Positions 53,942 to 64,000 of a stretch of 64,000 bases of DNA are shown here, in pieces (within the stretch, counting starts at the first letter, position 1; each line of letters begins with the position of its first letter). This DNA is from Cervus elaphus (lineage: Eukaryota; Chordata; Mammalia; Artiodactyla; Cervidae). A model generated the notes under the pieces. It did not search any database, was not told the origin of the DNA, and saw only the letters and a program-made list of their open reading frames with translations. The position numbers were made by a program, and so were the translations under genes. The stretch is taken from NCBI RefSeq assembly GCF_910594005.1, contig NC_057820.1:6701001-6765000 (forward strand), written 5' to 3'.

Positions 53942-54198
53942 GAAAAGATTATGTGGCCCGAATGTTTTATTTACAAGTTATGAGGTTAAATGGCAGCAGC
54001 AGCTACTCTACTCAGAAGTGAAGCTTTCATCCTTCTTCGGCTGTAGGTAACGTGATCAGGAGTCTCTCCATTTAACCTTCTTCATGGTATCATGTAACGA
54101 TGCTGAACTAGGGACAGAAGCCCTGGATTCCAGCTCTGGCTCCACCTCTGAGGATAAAGATTCAGCTGGCATTTTGTATGTCACCAGGCATCGTATAA

Positions 54199-54410
54199 GG
54201 CTTCCTGGTGGCTCAGATGGTAAAGAATCCACCTGCAATGCAGGAGACCCAGGTTCAATCCCAGGGTTGGGAAGATCCCATGGAGAAGGGAGTAGCAACC
54301 CACTCCAGTATTCTTGCCTGGAGAATTCCATGGACAGAGGAGCCTGGTAGGCTACAGTCCATGGGGTTGCAAAGAGTCGGACACAACTGAGCAACTGAAC
54401 AACAACAGCG
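54199..54410 (+). repeat. Bov-tA SINE with target duplication
   Basis: GCATCGTATAA precedes and GCATTGTATAA follows (one mismatch). The element is full length. Confidence 0.93.
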
Positions 54411-55241
54411 CATTGTATAAAGTACTTCATGTATATCACCTCACTCATTCTGTTAGGGGACCGTGGACTGCTACACAAGATCCTACTCGTGGGCCCTGGA
54501 AGGGGTCCACCTTCGTGCAATAACTCCAGGAGATGAGTGGTTGCCTACATGTAGTGGGACCTGTTTGTGAGCAGCCGTAGATTGAGAGGGGGAAACTGGG
54601 ACATGAGCTTTATAGCCTGGGGCAGGAAGGATAAACCTGAGATGTGCAGAGGGAGGGATGGAAAGCAGGAGAGGGGACTCCAGAGTTAGAATCTTAGCTC
54701 ACAAGATCCTATTGTTCTCCCCATCAGACTAAGCTTGGAGGTCACACTGTGTGTATGTGTGTGGATGTGCATGTATGCATGGACAAAAAGGCATTCACAC
54801 TTGTTATACAGTGTGATCTGCTTTTCAGTTACTATTAGTCATTGAAATTGTACCAATATTTGACAGTAATACATACACATATGAGTCTTCATTTACCAGT
54901 AAATTTGTTGTTGGGTTTTGTGTTACCGTCTTTGTATCGATATTCATGTGTAAGGATATATGAGTGTATTTCTTTTTAGTCTTTCAATTTCATACTTATT
55001 TCCCCCCTAAAAGATTAGTAGACTCTTAATCTATATTTAGGATTTGTGATTTCCTACAGGCCTCCAATATGGTATACCCTCCATTTTCATAAAACAATAA
55101 GTTTTCTTTCTTAGAAAATAAGTCAGTCTATCTTTGATGAGAAGACCTACACACAGATTTTTTTATTTTTAAAAAATGTTCTTGTAAAACTGAGATGTGC
55201 TTACAAATATGGTAGGCTTGAAAAAAAATGGATCAACTATA
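54411..55241. other. CC2D2A intron; (TG)-rich patch near 54748-54780
   Basis: GTGTGTATGTGTGTGGATGT is a decayed simple repeat. The rest is AT-rich and unclassified. Confidence 0.45.
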
Positions 55242-55495
55242 CCTCAGTTGTTGTTGTTCAGTGGCTAAGTCATGTCTGACTCTTTGTGACCCCACAGACT
55301 GCAGCCCACTAGGCTACTCTATCTTTCACTATCTCCTGAAGTTTGCTCAGATTCACGTCCCTTGAGTAGGTGATGCTGTCTAACCATCTCATCCTCTGCC
55401 ACCCCCTTCTCCTTTTGCCTTCAATCTTTCTCATCCTCAGAGTCTTTTCCAGTGAATCAGCTCTTTGCATCAGATGGCCAAAGTATTGTAGCTCC
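55242..55495 (-). mobile_element. BovB 3' fragment
   Basis: It reads in reverse: TTGTTGTTCAGTGGCTAAGT to TGGCCAAAGTATTGTAGCTC. Confidence 0.9.
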
Positions 55496-55980
55496 AAAAT
55501 ATGTTGAGTCAAATCTCCCTTTGGATTTACAAGGAGGGAAACCCATCCCCACAGGGGTCACATTCCACCAATATTTTGTACCTTCCGAAAGCCCTATTTC
55601 TGACATTAATATCCTCACCCATCATGCTGCCACAACAAAGGTCCATCTCTTTTCTCTTTCTTTTGGGTAAAAGGATTCAATTATAACCTGCCATCGTGGT
55701 AAGGGTTTTGAACCTGCAGGTGGTGACTACGTGTCTTATGATCCCTCTGGCCACCTGGATTAATTAAAATATTTCCACCTCGCAAAGACTTGTGCCCCTG
55801 AGCAACAATCCAGAGACTTAATGGAAACATGCCTCTGCAACTGCTTGGCTCCTGCTGGTTCTTGCTTTGCCGTTCCTCTTACCACAGGTTCCAGAGTTCT
55901 GGGCTCACTCAGAGTGTGGCCCTCAGGTTCTGTCTTGTACTCTGCTTGGTATGAGTAAGTAATATTGGTAGTATGGTCCT
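55496..55980. other. CC2D2A intron, possible old LTR remnant
   Basis: The layout resembles a decayed LTR but I cannot name it. Confidence 0.3.
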
Positions 55981-56202
55981 ATGTGTGGGCTGTGTGCTCA
56001 GTCCAACTCTTTGAGACCTTATGGACTGTAGCCCGCCAGGCTCCTCTCTCCATGGGGTTTCCCAGGCAAGGATACTGGAGTGGGTTGCCACTTCCTACTC
56101 CAGGGAATCGTCTCGACCCAGGGATCAAACCTGTGTCTCTTGCATCTCCTGCACTGGCAGGCGGATTCTTTACCACTAGCCCCACCCACCTGGGAAGGCC
56201 AC
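55981..56202 (-). repeat. Bov-tA SINE
   Basis: It reads in reverse: GTGTGCTCAGTCCAACTCTT to CCACCCACCTGGGAAGGCC. Confidence 0.92.
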
Positions 56203-56483
56203 CATGGTCCTGCTTACTTATAATGTTATCATGTGTCTCTTCCTCCAAAACTGCACTAGCCCATGTTTAAATGATTGGTGGTGGTCTCTACCTTCATCTC
56301 AGCTCAACCAAGTGAAAAAGCTTCCAGGACTCCTGGTCGGCATCGAGTAAGATTGCTCAAAAGACTCCAACTCTATTCCTATTAGGGAGAAAAGGATCCC
56401 TCCTTCCTTGTCTTTCTCTTATATCGGTTTTCTTGCAGACTGAAAACCATCAGGAAATAAGTACCAACAATTCCTCGTAAGAA

Positions 56484-56688
56484 TATTGTTCAGTCTCTAA
56501 GTTGTGTCTGACTCTTTGTGACCGCATGAATTTTAGCCCACCAGGCTCCTCTGTCCATGGGATTTTCCAGGCAAGATTACTGGAGTGGGTTGCTATTTCC
56601 TCCTCCAGGGGATCTTCCCGACCCAGGGATTGAACCTGAGTCTTCTGCAGCTCCTGCACTGCAGGGGGATTCTTTACTGCTGAGCCAA
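56484..56688 (-). repeat. Bov-tA SINE
   Basis: It reads in reverse: TATTGTTCAGTCTCTAAGTT to TTCTTTACTGCTGAGCCA. Confidence 0.92.
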
Positions 56689-57084
56689 TAATATTTCTAA
56701 GGTGTATTGTTTTCATTTTGAAATTGTTTGATTCTTCAGTCTTTGGTGGAAAACTGAAAACCTAAACTATCAGAGGCAATGCATGTGGATTATCTGTTGA
56801 TGTTCTCAGTGCATGCCGGGTTGCATGCTGATGAAAGAAAAATTTTAAGGTTGTACAGAGAAAGAACAATCATTGGTGGAATTAAAGTAAAATGTATGTA
56901 TTTGCCCTCCCTCAGAAAATAATAGCAACAGAACCTGAATCCAGCCCAGAGCCGGCAGTAGATTCTACAGCTGTTGTTCTGGTCTTCCCTGGGAAGTTTT
57001 CTCATTCTCCATCTTTTGGGTGTGTCTCCAGGACATCAGGTCGGGGAGTGTATGTTCCTCTTAAAACTGACTAGTTTGTCCTTG

Positions 57085-57455
57085 GTGTTGATAATGGGAA
57101 TCTTGCTACAAGAGACGATCCTTTTCCTCTGGCATCTCTGAGATTACATTATCAATGTCCTCACCCATGGAAAATTCTGGACTGCCTACAACAGGAGAGA
57201 AGTTTCTCCATTCCACAGGAGAGAAGGTTCTCCATTCAAGGAGAACCAGAGGAAAGAGAGGCAGAGAGAGAGAGACTGCCAGCACTGAGTCCCTGGCCCC
57301 GGGGTCCCGGCTCCTAAAGCCCCGCCTTCATTTTGTGATTCATCCCCAGGTCCTTCCAGCTTTCTGAGTCACTAAGTTCTCTCCTGGCTTAAGCTAGTTT
57401 GCAGTGGGTTTCTGTCACTTGCAACCCAAAGAGTGCTGACTACTACAGTTCTTCT
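57085..57455 (+). repeat. MaLR-like LTR remnant
   Basis: The 3' end GGTTTCTGTCACTTGCAACC followed by CAAAGAGTGCTGACTACTAC is typical of MaLR LTRs. A 24-bp unit (CAGGAGAGAAGTTTCTCCAT) is duplicated at 57190-57237. Confidence 0.6.
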
Positions 57456-57472
57456 AATTTAGTAGAGGACAG

Positions 57473-57694
57473 AGGGCTCCCCAGCTGGTGCTAGTGGTAA
57501 AGAATCTGCCTGCCAATGCAGGAGACACAAGGGATGCAGCTCCATCCCTGAGTCAGGAAGATCCCCTGGTGTAGGAAATGGCAACCCACTCCAGTATTCT
57601 TTCCTGGAAAATCCCATGGACAGAGGAGCCTGGTGGGCTATGGTCCATGGGTTTGCAAAAGAGCTGGACATGACTTAGCAACTAAACAGAACAA
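57473..57694 (+). repeat. Bov-tA SINE
   Basis: CTGGTGCTAGTGGTAAAGAA to GACATGACTTAGCAACTAAA; the box B region is rearranged. Confidence 0.9.
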
Positions 57695-58690
57695 CTCCTT
57701 TAATATAACCTTTGCTTCTTTCGTAGGCAGAAGCCTGGCCTGTTCTCCAGGCTTTGCTATGTTTGCAGCCTAACCCTCTAGGAAATGATCTCGGAAGACT
57801 TCAGCCCCTTCAGATCTCTCTCTTCTCTAACTTCTTTGCTCTGTGAAGCAAGATGACCAGCCCCTCTTAGTGGAACTCTTATCTTCCTCTACTTTCCTGT
57901 TTCTGCCCAAAGCTAGGAAGCTCCCCCTCTCAAAAGGACTGGAAGGAAGGACTGTGCTCTCCCCACTGGCTCCTTCCCCAAAGAGAAGGAAGACGGTGTC
58001 TGAGTGGAGATTAGTTGAAGCCCAAGATCCAGTAATCCAAGTTCTTGGCTGGACAGAGTCACTGGTGGCATCTAGCTGTCCTCACTCAGCGGTCTCCTAA
58101 GGGCCAGCTCACTGGCTCCATGGGTTCCCTGCAGGCATGCCACATGGTAAACTCTCTACACGGGGGACATAATTCATGGGAGAGGGAGCAGGGAGCCCAA
58201 TCCGCCTTGGGTCCAAGCCGCATTCTCCTATCCAGCCTCGCCCTTAGCTGTAACTGAGATCTGCATCCTTCTCTGACTCCTGTGCATTTCCCAATTAGCT
58301 CAGAACTTCTGAAGGAGACAGATAAGATTAACGGCCTCCCTTAAGATCCTACTCTCCATAGTAATAACTCTTCTATCTTCTAATTTTAGCCCATAAATTT
58401 GTGCTTCATTGTATTAGTGTTTCATGCTGAAGTAGATGGATGGATGGAGATGGATGGATTATTAGGTACAAGTTGATACTGTCTAGATCACTAATTATAT
58501 CATGTATCTTTGTCATAAAGCAAGTAGATGGTAAATCCCTCATGGCCTGGGGCTTAGGTTTATGCTTGCTTTGTAAATCCACTCCTAGGGTCCACATTTC
58601 TGTCCAGAGTGGCCACTCATTAATATTTGTCTCTGATAACAATATTTTATAGAATTTCACAATTTAATAAAAGGGCAAACACATACATCA
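57695..58690. other. CC2D2A intron; (GGAT)n near 58436-58460
   Basis: Apart from the tetranucleotide run GATGGATGGATGGAGATGGA, nothing nameable was found. Confidence 0.45.
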
Positions 58691-58850
58691 TCTCAAAACT
58701 CACAATGGTCATATGAGGTAGAGATGATGGTGATTTTTTAATTAAGGAAACAGCTTCAGAGCAGTCAAGGGAACTGCTCAAAGCCACAACTTAGTAGACA
58801 CCCAGACTCTGCTCAGACTCTCTGATTTGGGTCCAGGTCTTCTCTGTTCA
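58690..58850 (+). repeat. L2/MIR-class ancient repeat
   Basis: CATATGAGGTAGAGATGATG and GAACTGCTCAAAGCCACAAC fit the ancient pattern. Confidence 0.55.
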
Positions 58851-59106
58851 TCACCTAACTCTATAGCTCTAGAGCTTTATAGGATGATCTTATATCCTCT
58901 TATTCTCTGTGGCTTTAGAAGTGTCAAAATGTTACACATTTCTAATTACACAAGTTTCTGAAGGAGGCGATCCTTGCTACACTTCAGGAGAGCAAGAGCA
59001 ATATAATTCAACATGAAGGAAGAAAATAAAAAAACAAGAAAAAACAAGACAGGTCTTTCTTAATACACAAGAATTTAAGGAATAAGTACAACTGGATTGT
59101 GTGTGT

Positions 59107-59309
59107 GGGTGTGGGTTGCTAAGTCGTGTCTGACTCTTTGCAACACCATGGACTGTAGCCGGCCTGGCTCCTCTGTCCATGGAATTCTTCAGGCCAGTGG
59201 AGTGGGTTACCATTCCCTTCTCCAAGGAATCTTCCTGACCCAGGGATTGAACCCAGGTCTCCTGCATTGTAGGCAGATTCTCTAATGTCTGAGCCACCAG
59301 GGAAGCCCA
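59107..59309 (-). repeat. Bov-tA SINE
   Basis: It reads in reverse: GGGTTGCTAAGTCGTGTCTG to GAGCCACCAGGGAAGCCC. AAGTACAACTGGAT and AAGTACATATGGAT flank it. Confidence 0.92.
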
Positions 59310-59919
59310 AGTACATATGGATATATCTTAGGAAAACAAGGAAACACAGAAGCTCCAAGACATAGAAACAAGGTATTTGTCAGCTAAAAAATTAAGAAAA
59401 ACAAAATCCTTGAGGAACAGAAAGATTGTAAAAAAGCATAAATTGCATCATTAAATTCACATAAGTACAAAACTAAAGCAAAAGGATATTGGAAACTGTG
59501 GTCCTGGACAAGATGTGTAAGTTGTAAGCTTTGATAATAATGTCATAATGATAATATAGCAAACGAAAATCATGATATGTTGTTTAAGGGACATAGATTG
59601 AAAGTTTAGAAGTGATTTCATAGTAAAAAGTCATTCTATGTTGACCCAAATTGGAAGCATTTAAAAAATAATTATTCTAATCTCTAATGTCACTACATGT
59701 TCATAGATTTATCTGAACTTTTAGTAAGAATGTATCTGACATTAAAGAAATATGTAACCAAAGCCTAGCAATTCTTTTAATTTTAATATAGCTTCTTTCC
59801 CCCAGAATATATTTATTTGATAATTTAAAAAAAAGGATAACTAATAAATGTAATCATTTATTGTTGGGGGGAAGAAAAAAGTGAAGGCAGGCAGCTGCCT
59901 GTTCAACACCAGCATCAGC
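59310..59919. other. CC2D2A intron, AT-rich, no recognised element
   Basis: Very AT-rich; no repeat named. Confidence 0.45.
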
Positions 59920-60100
59920 CCTCACTGAGCCCTGTTCCAAGCACTTTGATGTATTATTTCAGTCATCTGCAAAACAATCCTAGTAGGCGGCTGCCATGAT
60001 TAAGCTCATTTTACAAAGGAAAAAACGCGCAGAGAGAGGAAGGGTCCAGTGAGCCAAACAAGAGGCAGGGCCAGGACTCAAGCCAGGCAGCGTGGTTAAG
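59920..60100 (+). repeat. L2/MIR-class ancient repeat
   Basis: CTGTTCCAAGCACTTTGATG, CTCATTTTACAAAGGAAAAA and GGGCCAGGACTCAAGCC fit the ancient pattern. Confidence 0.65.
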
Positions 60101-60504
60101 AGCCGAGAAAAATACCAAAGAAAGGATTTGGGAGGATAGACAGTCTCCAGTGATATAATACAGAGACAGTGGGGGAGATAACCCTGCCGTATGTGTGAGA
60201 CGACAGAGAGAAAAGAAAAACTATCGGGGCAGCTAACCTGGACATGGGAATAAAGACACTGACCCAACGCTTCCTACCTGGGAAGCTCAGTTGCTGATGA
60301 AAGAAAGGGTTTAAGAAAGGATTCGGTGTGGGCAGGAGACTCAGTCTTATGTAACAGGCTTGCTGTTTGCTCTTTATGTGCAAGAGAGTGAATTAGTTAA
60401 GAAAAGTCAAAATAGGACACTGCAAATTCATCACTCCAAGCCCTTCAAAAAGCAAAGCACTTTCAAGCAGATTCATGTATTAAAAACGGGAGGGGGAGGT
60501 TTAC

Positions 60505-60636
60505 CTTCTTATACAGTGTTTCCAGTTCTGCCTTAATGTCCTGCTCCTGTGTCAACATGGGCGGGCGCGAAGGAGCCGGCTTGATGGGGTTTGGCAGAGC
60601 CAGGATCCTGCCGTCATCGCCAAACCATCTCCTCCC
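60505..60636 (-). CDS. CC2D2A: CC2D2A exon (window exon 2 of 20)
   Basis: This 132-bp exon holds exactly 44 codons, phase 0 at both ends. It reads GRRWFGDDGRILALPNPIKP and then a proline-rich turn (APSRPPMLTQEQ) leading into the helix DIKAELETLYKK. The donor is GTAAAC and the acceptor context is GATCCCAG. It corresponds to about human residues 340-383. The end starts the helical stretch that continues in the next exon. The first residue here is Gly where human has Glu. The intron downstream in the transcript is 7.9 kb. Confidence 0.96.
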
Positions 60637-60744
60637 CTGGGATCAGCAGAAGGACACAAAATGGTTTACAAAAATAAACAGCGTTTGTGGGGAAATCCTC
60701 CGTCACCACGCATATTTCATGCACCTGCCCCTTGCCCCGCAGAT

Positions 60745-60897
60745 CTTTTATTTTAAAAAAATTATTTATTTTAAATTAAAGATAATTGCTTTACAATGGT
60801 GCTTTGGTTTCTGCCATATAACAACATGAATTAGCCATAGGTATACATGTGTCCACTCCCTCTTGAACCTCTCTGCCACCTCCCACTCCCTAGACAT
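60745..60897 (-). mobile_element. L1 3' terminus, reverse
   Basis: TTAAAGATAATTGCTTTACA to CACTCCCTCTTGAACCTCTC. Confidence 0.8.
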
Positions 60898-60937
60898 TTT
60901 AAAGTCCCTATTTCTGTCAGAAATTGAGTCTTCACTA

Positions 60938-61481
60938 AGCCAGACACAGAAAGACTGATAACATATGATATTGCTTTTATGTGGAATCTAAAAAACAGGG
61001 TACAAATGAACTTATTACAAAACAGAAATATAATCGTGGCTGTAGAAAATAAACTTATGGTTTCCAGGGGATACACACTACTATATATAAAATAAATAAC
61101 TAATAAAGATCTACTATATAGCATGAGCTTCCCTCGTAGCTCAGCTGGTGAAGAATCTCTGCAATGCAAGAGACCGGGCTTTGATCCCCGGGGTGGGAAG
61201 ATCCCCTGGATAAGGAAATGGCAACCCACTCCAGGATTCTTGCCTGGAGAATCTCATGGACAGAGGAGCCTGGTGGGCTACAGTGCATGGGGTCACAAGA
61301 GTCGGACATGACTTAAAGACTACACCACCACCACCGTATAGCACAGGGAACTATACTCAGTATTCGGCAATGGCCTATATGGTAAAAGAATCTAAAAGAA
61401 AAAAAAAGAGTGGCTTTATGTATATCCACCTGCAACTAACACAATTGTAAATCAACTGTATTCCAATAAAAAATTAAAAAA
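60938..61481 (+). mobile_element. L1 3' end with target duplication, split by a SINE
   Basis: ATTGAGTCTTCACTA (60923-60937) and ATTGAGCCTTCACTA (61482-61496) flank it, with one mismatch. It contains GGGATACACACTACTATATA and ends TTCCAATAAAAAATTAAAAA. Confidence 0.9.
61123..61334 (+). repeat. Bov-tA SINE nested in L1
   Basis: GAGCTTCCCTCGTAGCTCAG to GGACATGACTTAAAGACTAC with an (ACC)n tail. TATAGCA flanks both ends. Confidence 0.92.
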
Positions 61482-61577
61482 ATTGAGCCTTCACTAATGC
61501 TCCCCAGAACTAAGATATAGTTTTCAGCCCCCTCCTGATAAAAAAAAAATGTTTAAGAAAAAGCTAAAGGAGTGCTT

Positions 61578-61772
61578 GGGCTTCCCTTGTGGCTCAGCTG
61601 GTAAAGAATCCACCTGCAATGCGGGAGACCTGTGTTTGATCTGTGGACTGGGAAGATCCCCTGCAGAAGGGAAAGGTTACCCACTCCAGTATTCTGGCCT
61701 GGAGAATTCCATGGACTACAGTCCATGGGGGTCACAAAGAGTTGGACACAACTGAGCGACTTTCACTTTCAC
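61578..61772 (+). repeat. BOV-A2 SINE with 10-bp target duplication
   Basis: AGGAGTGCTT flanks it at 61568-61577 and 61773-61782. Confidence 0.94.
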
Positions 61773-61810
61773 AGGAGTGCTTAAGAAAAACATTTTCTAT
61801 TAAACAATTT

Positions 61811-62143
61811 TTTAAAATTAATTTTTATTTTTAAGTTTTTTGGCTGCACTGGTATCTCTGTTTGCTATGCAGGGGCTCCCGCTAGCTGGGGTGAGCAGGG
61901 GCTACTCTCTAGCTGCAGTGCTGGGCCTTCCCTTCTAGTTGCGGTAGCGTCTCTTTCGCAGAGCACAGGATCCGGGCACACGGACTTCAGTAGCTGTGGC
62001 TCCCAGGCTCTAGAGCATGGGCTCAGTAGTTGTGGTATGCTGGCTTAGTTGCCCCGTGGCATGTGGGGTCTTCCTGGACCAGGGATTGAATCCGTGTCCC
62101 TGCATTGGCAGGCGGATTCTTAACCACTGGACCACCAGGGAAA
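61811..62143 (-). repeat. CHR-1-type SINE, full length
   Basis: It reads in reverse: TTTTTTGGCTGCACTGGTAT, GCATGTGGGGTCTTCCTGGA and TTAACCACTGGACCACCAGG. Confidence 0.92.
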
Positions 62144-62503
62144 TTGTATTCGTGAAAATTTCAAGACAGACGACCATGGAGAAAAACAATTGAGAACATT
62201 CTATCTTGGGACAATTAAAAATTTCTGTGAATTGGGAAATGGTTTGCCAATATCTGATTTAGTAGGAAGAGCTTGAATCCAGCTTGGGAAAGGTAGGATT
62301 GAGCGGAGAGGGGTGATGTTTGAGGGTCACTAAAGGTATGGAGGACAAATTAAAATAACAACAACAAAACAGCGACAGAATGAACCAGTCTGCAGACATC
62401 CTCAGAAGGAAATGAGCCCCACCCCCCAGTGATGGCCCCTCAGGATAAAGACCCTCTGTGAATCCCTCCTTGTCTACACTCGGGAACAGGGCTGAGAGCT
62501 CAC
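62144..62503. other. CC2D2A intron, no recognised element
   Basis: Unique-looking sequence next to the 62504 donor. Confidence 0.45.
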
Positions 62504-62640
62504 CGGTTCCTGGGTCAGCAGCCTGTTCTCCATGATGTTCTGGTTGGTTCGAGGCACCTCCGGTCTTGCCCCGATGTAAAGGCCTTCGTCTTCCAGGTAC
62601 CTGGGCTGCACATTCTCAGGAAGCTTTTTATATGTAGGCA
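62504..62640 (-). CDS. CC2D2A: CC2D2A exon (window exon 1 of 20), N-terminal linker
   Basis: This 137-bp exon starts with two bases completing a Val codon, then 45 codons beginning PTYKKLPENVQPRYLEDEG and ending LLTQEP. It ends in phase 0 at donor GTGAGC; the acceptor AG is at 62641-62642. It equals about human residues 294-339. No folded domain is known here; the segment precedes the coiled coil. Part of the identification rests on the NQNIMENRLL stretch, which is nearly identical in mammals. The preceding exon is not in the window. The intron to the next exon is 1867 bp and holds L1 and SINE insertions. Confidence 0.96.
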
Positions 62641-62934
62641 CTAGACAGTTCATACATAAACACGAGCCACATCAGTGCCAACCTAAACATTTCAAGCTGC
62701 AGTTTGGTGAATTAAAGACACCACCAGAGATTTTACTTTGGTTCTTGGAAAGTGCAAATGCCCCAAACCGATGTCTAGAAGCAGGACCAAGGGGAAGGTG
62801 AATGTGTTTCCCTGCAGCACTGTGCTGGAGAATCATGAAATAATTCGACACCTAACTGGCCCGAGTGGCTTCACACACCGAGAGGAGTGTGTGGTACCCA
62901 GATCAGAGGGGAGGCTGCTGGCCTCATCAGTGGA

Positions 62935-63066
62935 GTGAATCTGGGCCAGCCTCTTCTCTGAACTCTATTCTCTCATACATAAGGGATGAAAATATCTATC
63001 TTTCTGGGCTCCTGGGAGAATTAAATGGGGTGCAGGATGAGGAAGTGCTCTGTAAATTATAAAGTT
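62935..63066 (+). repeat. MIR-like fragment
   Basis: CATACATAAGGGATGAAAAT and AGGAAGTGCTCTGTAAATTA fit the MIR 3' part. Confidence 0.6.
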
Positions 63067-63185
63067 TGCTGGAGTCCACGTGACTTCATTTACTTCCTCA
63101 CACTTTGATCTGTTCATAGAACAGATCTTTGCTGACGGTCTGCGGGGTCCGTGGGAGCGACAGGCAGCAACAGCCCGCCAAGGAC

Positions 63186-64000
63186 TGTTGGAGGATAATT
63201 GATTTATAATATTGTGTTGGCTTTTGCCACACATCAACATGAATCAGTTATAAGTATACATATGTCCCCCCTCTCCTGAACCCCCCTCCCACCCCTCACC
63301 CCATCGAACTCGTCTAGGTTGTGACAGAGCGCCAGATTTGAGCTCCCTGTGTCATATAGCAAATTCCCACTGGCTATCTATTTTACCAACCTAGACAGCA
63401 TATTAAAAAGCAGAGACATTACTTTGCCAAGAGAGGTCTGTCTTAGTCAAAGCTATGGTTTTTCCAGTAGTCATGTATGGATGTGAGAGTCAGACTATAA
63501 AGAAAGCTGAGTGCCAAAGAACAGATGCTTTTGAACTGTGGTGTTGGAGGAGACTCTTGAGAGTCCCTAGTACTGCAAGGAGATTCAACCAATCCAACCA
63601 ATTTCCTAAAGGAAATCAGTCCTGAATATTCATTTAAGGACTGACGCTGAAGCTGAAACTCCAATATGTTGGCCACCTGATATGAAGAACTGACTCGTTG
63701 AAAAAGACCCTGATGCTGGGAAAGACTGAAAGCAGGAGAAGGGGATGACAGAGGATGAGGTGGTTGGATGGCATCACCAACGCAATGGACATGAGTTTGA
63801 GTAAGCTCCGGGAGTTGGGGACGGACAGGGAAGCCTGGCGTGCTGCAGTCCATGGGGTCGCAGAGTCAGACATGACTGAGCGACTCAACTGAACTGAACT
63901 GACCTATTTTACACATGGTAATGAGTATGTTTCCATGCTACTCTCTCAAATTGATGCAGACATAGGGAACAGACTTGTGGACACAGTGGGGGAAGGAATG
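63186..64000 (-). mobile_element. L1 3' end, reverse, split by BovB and possibly 5'-inverted
   Basis: GTTGGAGGATAATTGATTTA to CACTGGCTATCTATTTTAC, resuming at 63904 (CTATTTTACACATGGTAATG). From about 63953 the sequence switches to forward L1 (GAACAGACTTGTGGACACAG), cut by the window end. Confidence 0.82.
63387..63903 (+). mobile_element. BovB 3' end nested in L1, 9-bp target duplication
   Basis: CTATTTTAC flanks it at 63378-63386 and 63904-63912. It is strongly similar to the copies at 2059, 29041 and 53426. Confidence 0.94.

Overview
This window comes from the nuclear genome of a ruminant (Pecora, most likely a bovid). The evidence is its repeats: dozens of tRNA-derived Bov-tA/BOV-A2 SINEs, BovB (RTE-type) LINE 3' ends, CHR SINEs shared by ruminants and cetaceans, and a young artiodactyl L1 3' UTR subfamily, set among older mammalian MIR, L2, MER20, MaLR-LTR and L1M relics. 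The species cannot be fixed from sequence alone.

The only gene I can support is CC2D2A (coiled-coil and C2 domain containing 2A), a ciliary transition-zone protein of the MKS/B9 module. It lies on the minus strand, and the window falls wholly inside it. Twenty consecutive coding exons were located by reading the minus strand and matching them to the known mammalian protein. All twenty have AG acceptors and GT donors, and their phases chain without a break: 2894 coding bases, or 2 bases plus 964 codons. They correspond to roughly residues 294-1257 of the ~1620-residue human protein. The 5' exons lie beyond 64000. The 3' exons, which encode the rest of the C-terminal half, lie below 1.

Layout in transcript order, from high to low coordinates: 62640-48092, N-terminal linker and coiled-coil exons; 46885, acidic/basic linker exon; 44115-28167, first C2-like domain (CC2D2A-N C2); 25082-16187, helical middle region; 12736-6566, second C2 domain, with a long serine-rich loop encoded by one exon; 2023-1847, the segment just after it. 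Introns run from 121 bp to 11.2 kb and make up about 95% of the window.

No second gene, functional RNA gene, CRISPR array or mobile element with an intact coding set was seen. Almost all of the many short open frames are SINE, BovB or L1 sequence read in various frames.

The most unusual structure is a long, near-perfect inverted repeat (arms about 225 nt, 141-nt spacer, 39119-39707) in the largest intron. It matches no repeat family I recognise and would fold into a long double-stranded hairpin in the CC2D2A pre-mRNA. Other points of interest are retroelements pressed against splice sites: a BovB whose target duplication contains the likely branch point of the 2023 exon, an L1 ending about 20 nt from the donor of the 43938 exon, and an LTR 67 nt from the donor of the 8131 exon. 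There are also 5'-inverted (twin-primed) L1 copies and several insertions with clear target-site duplications.
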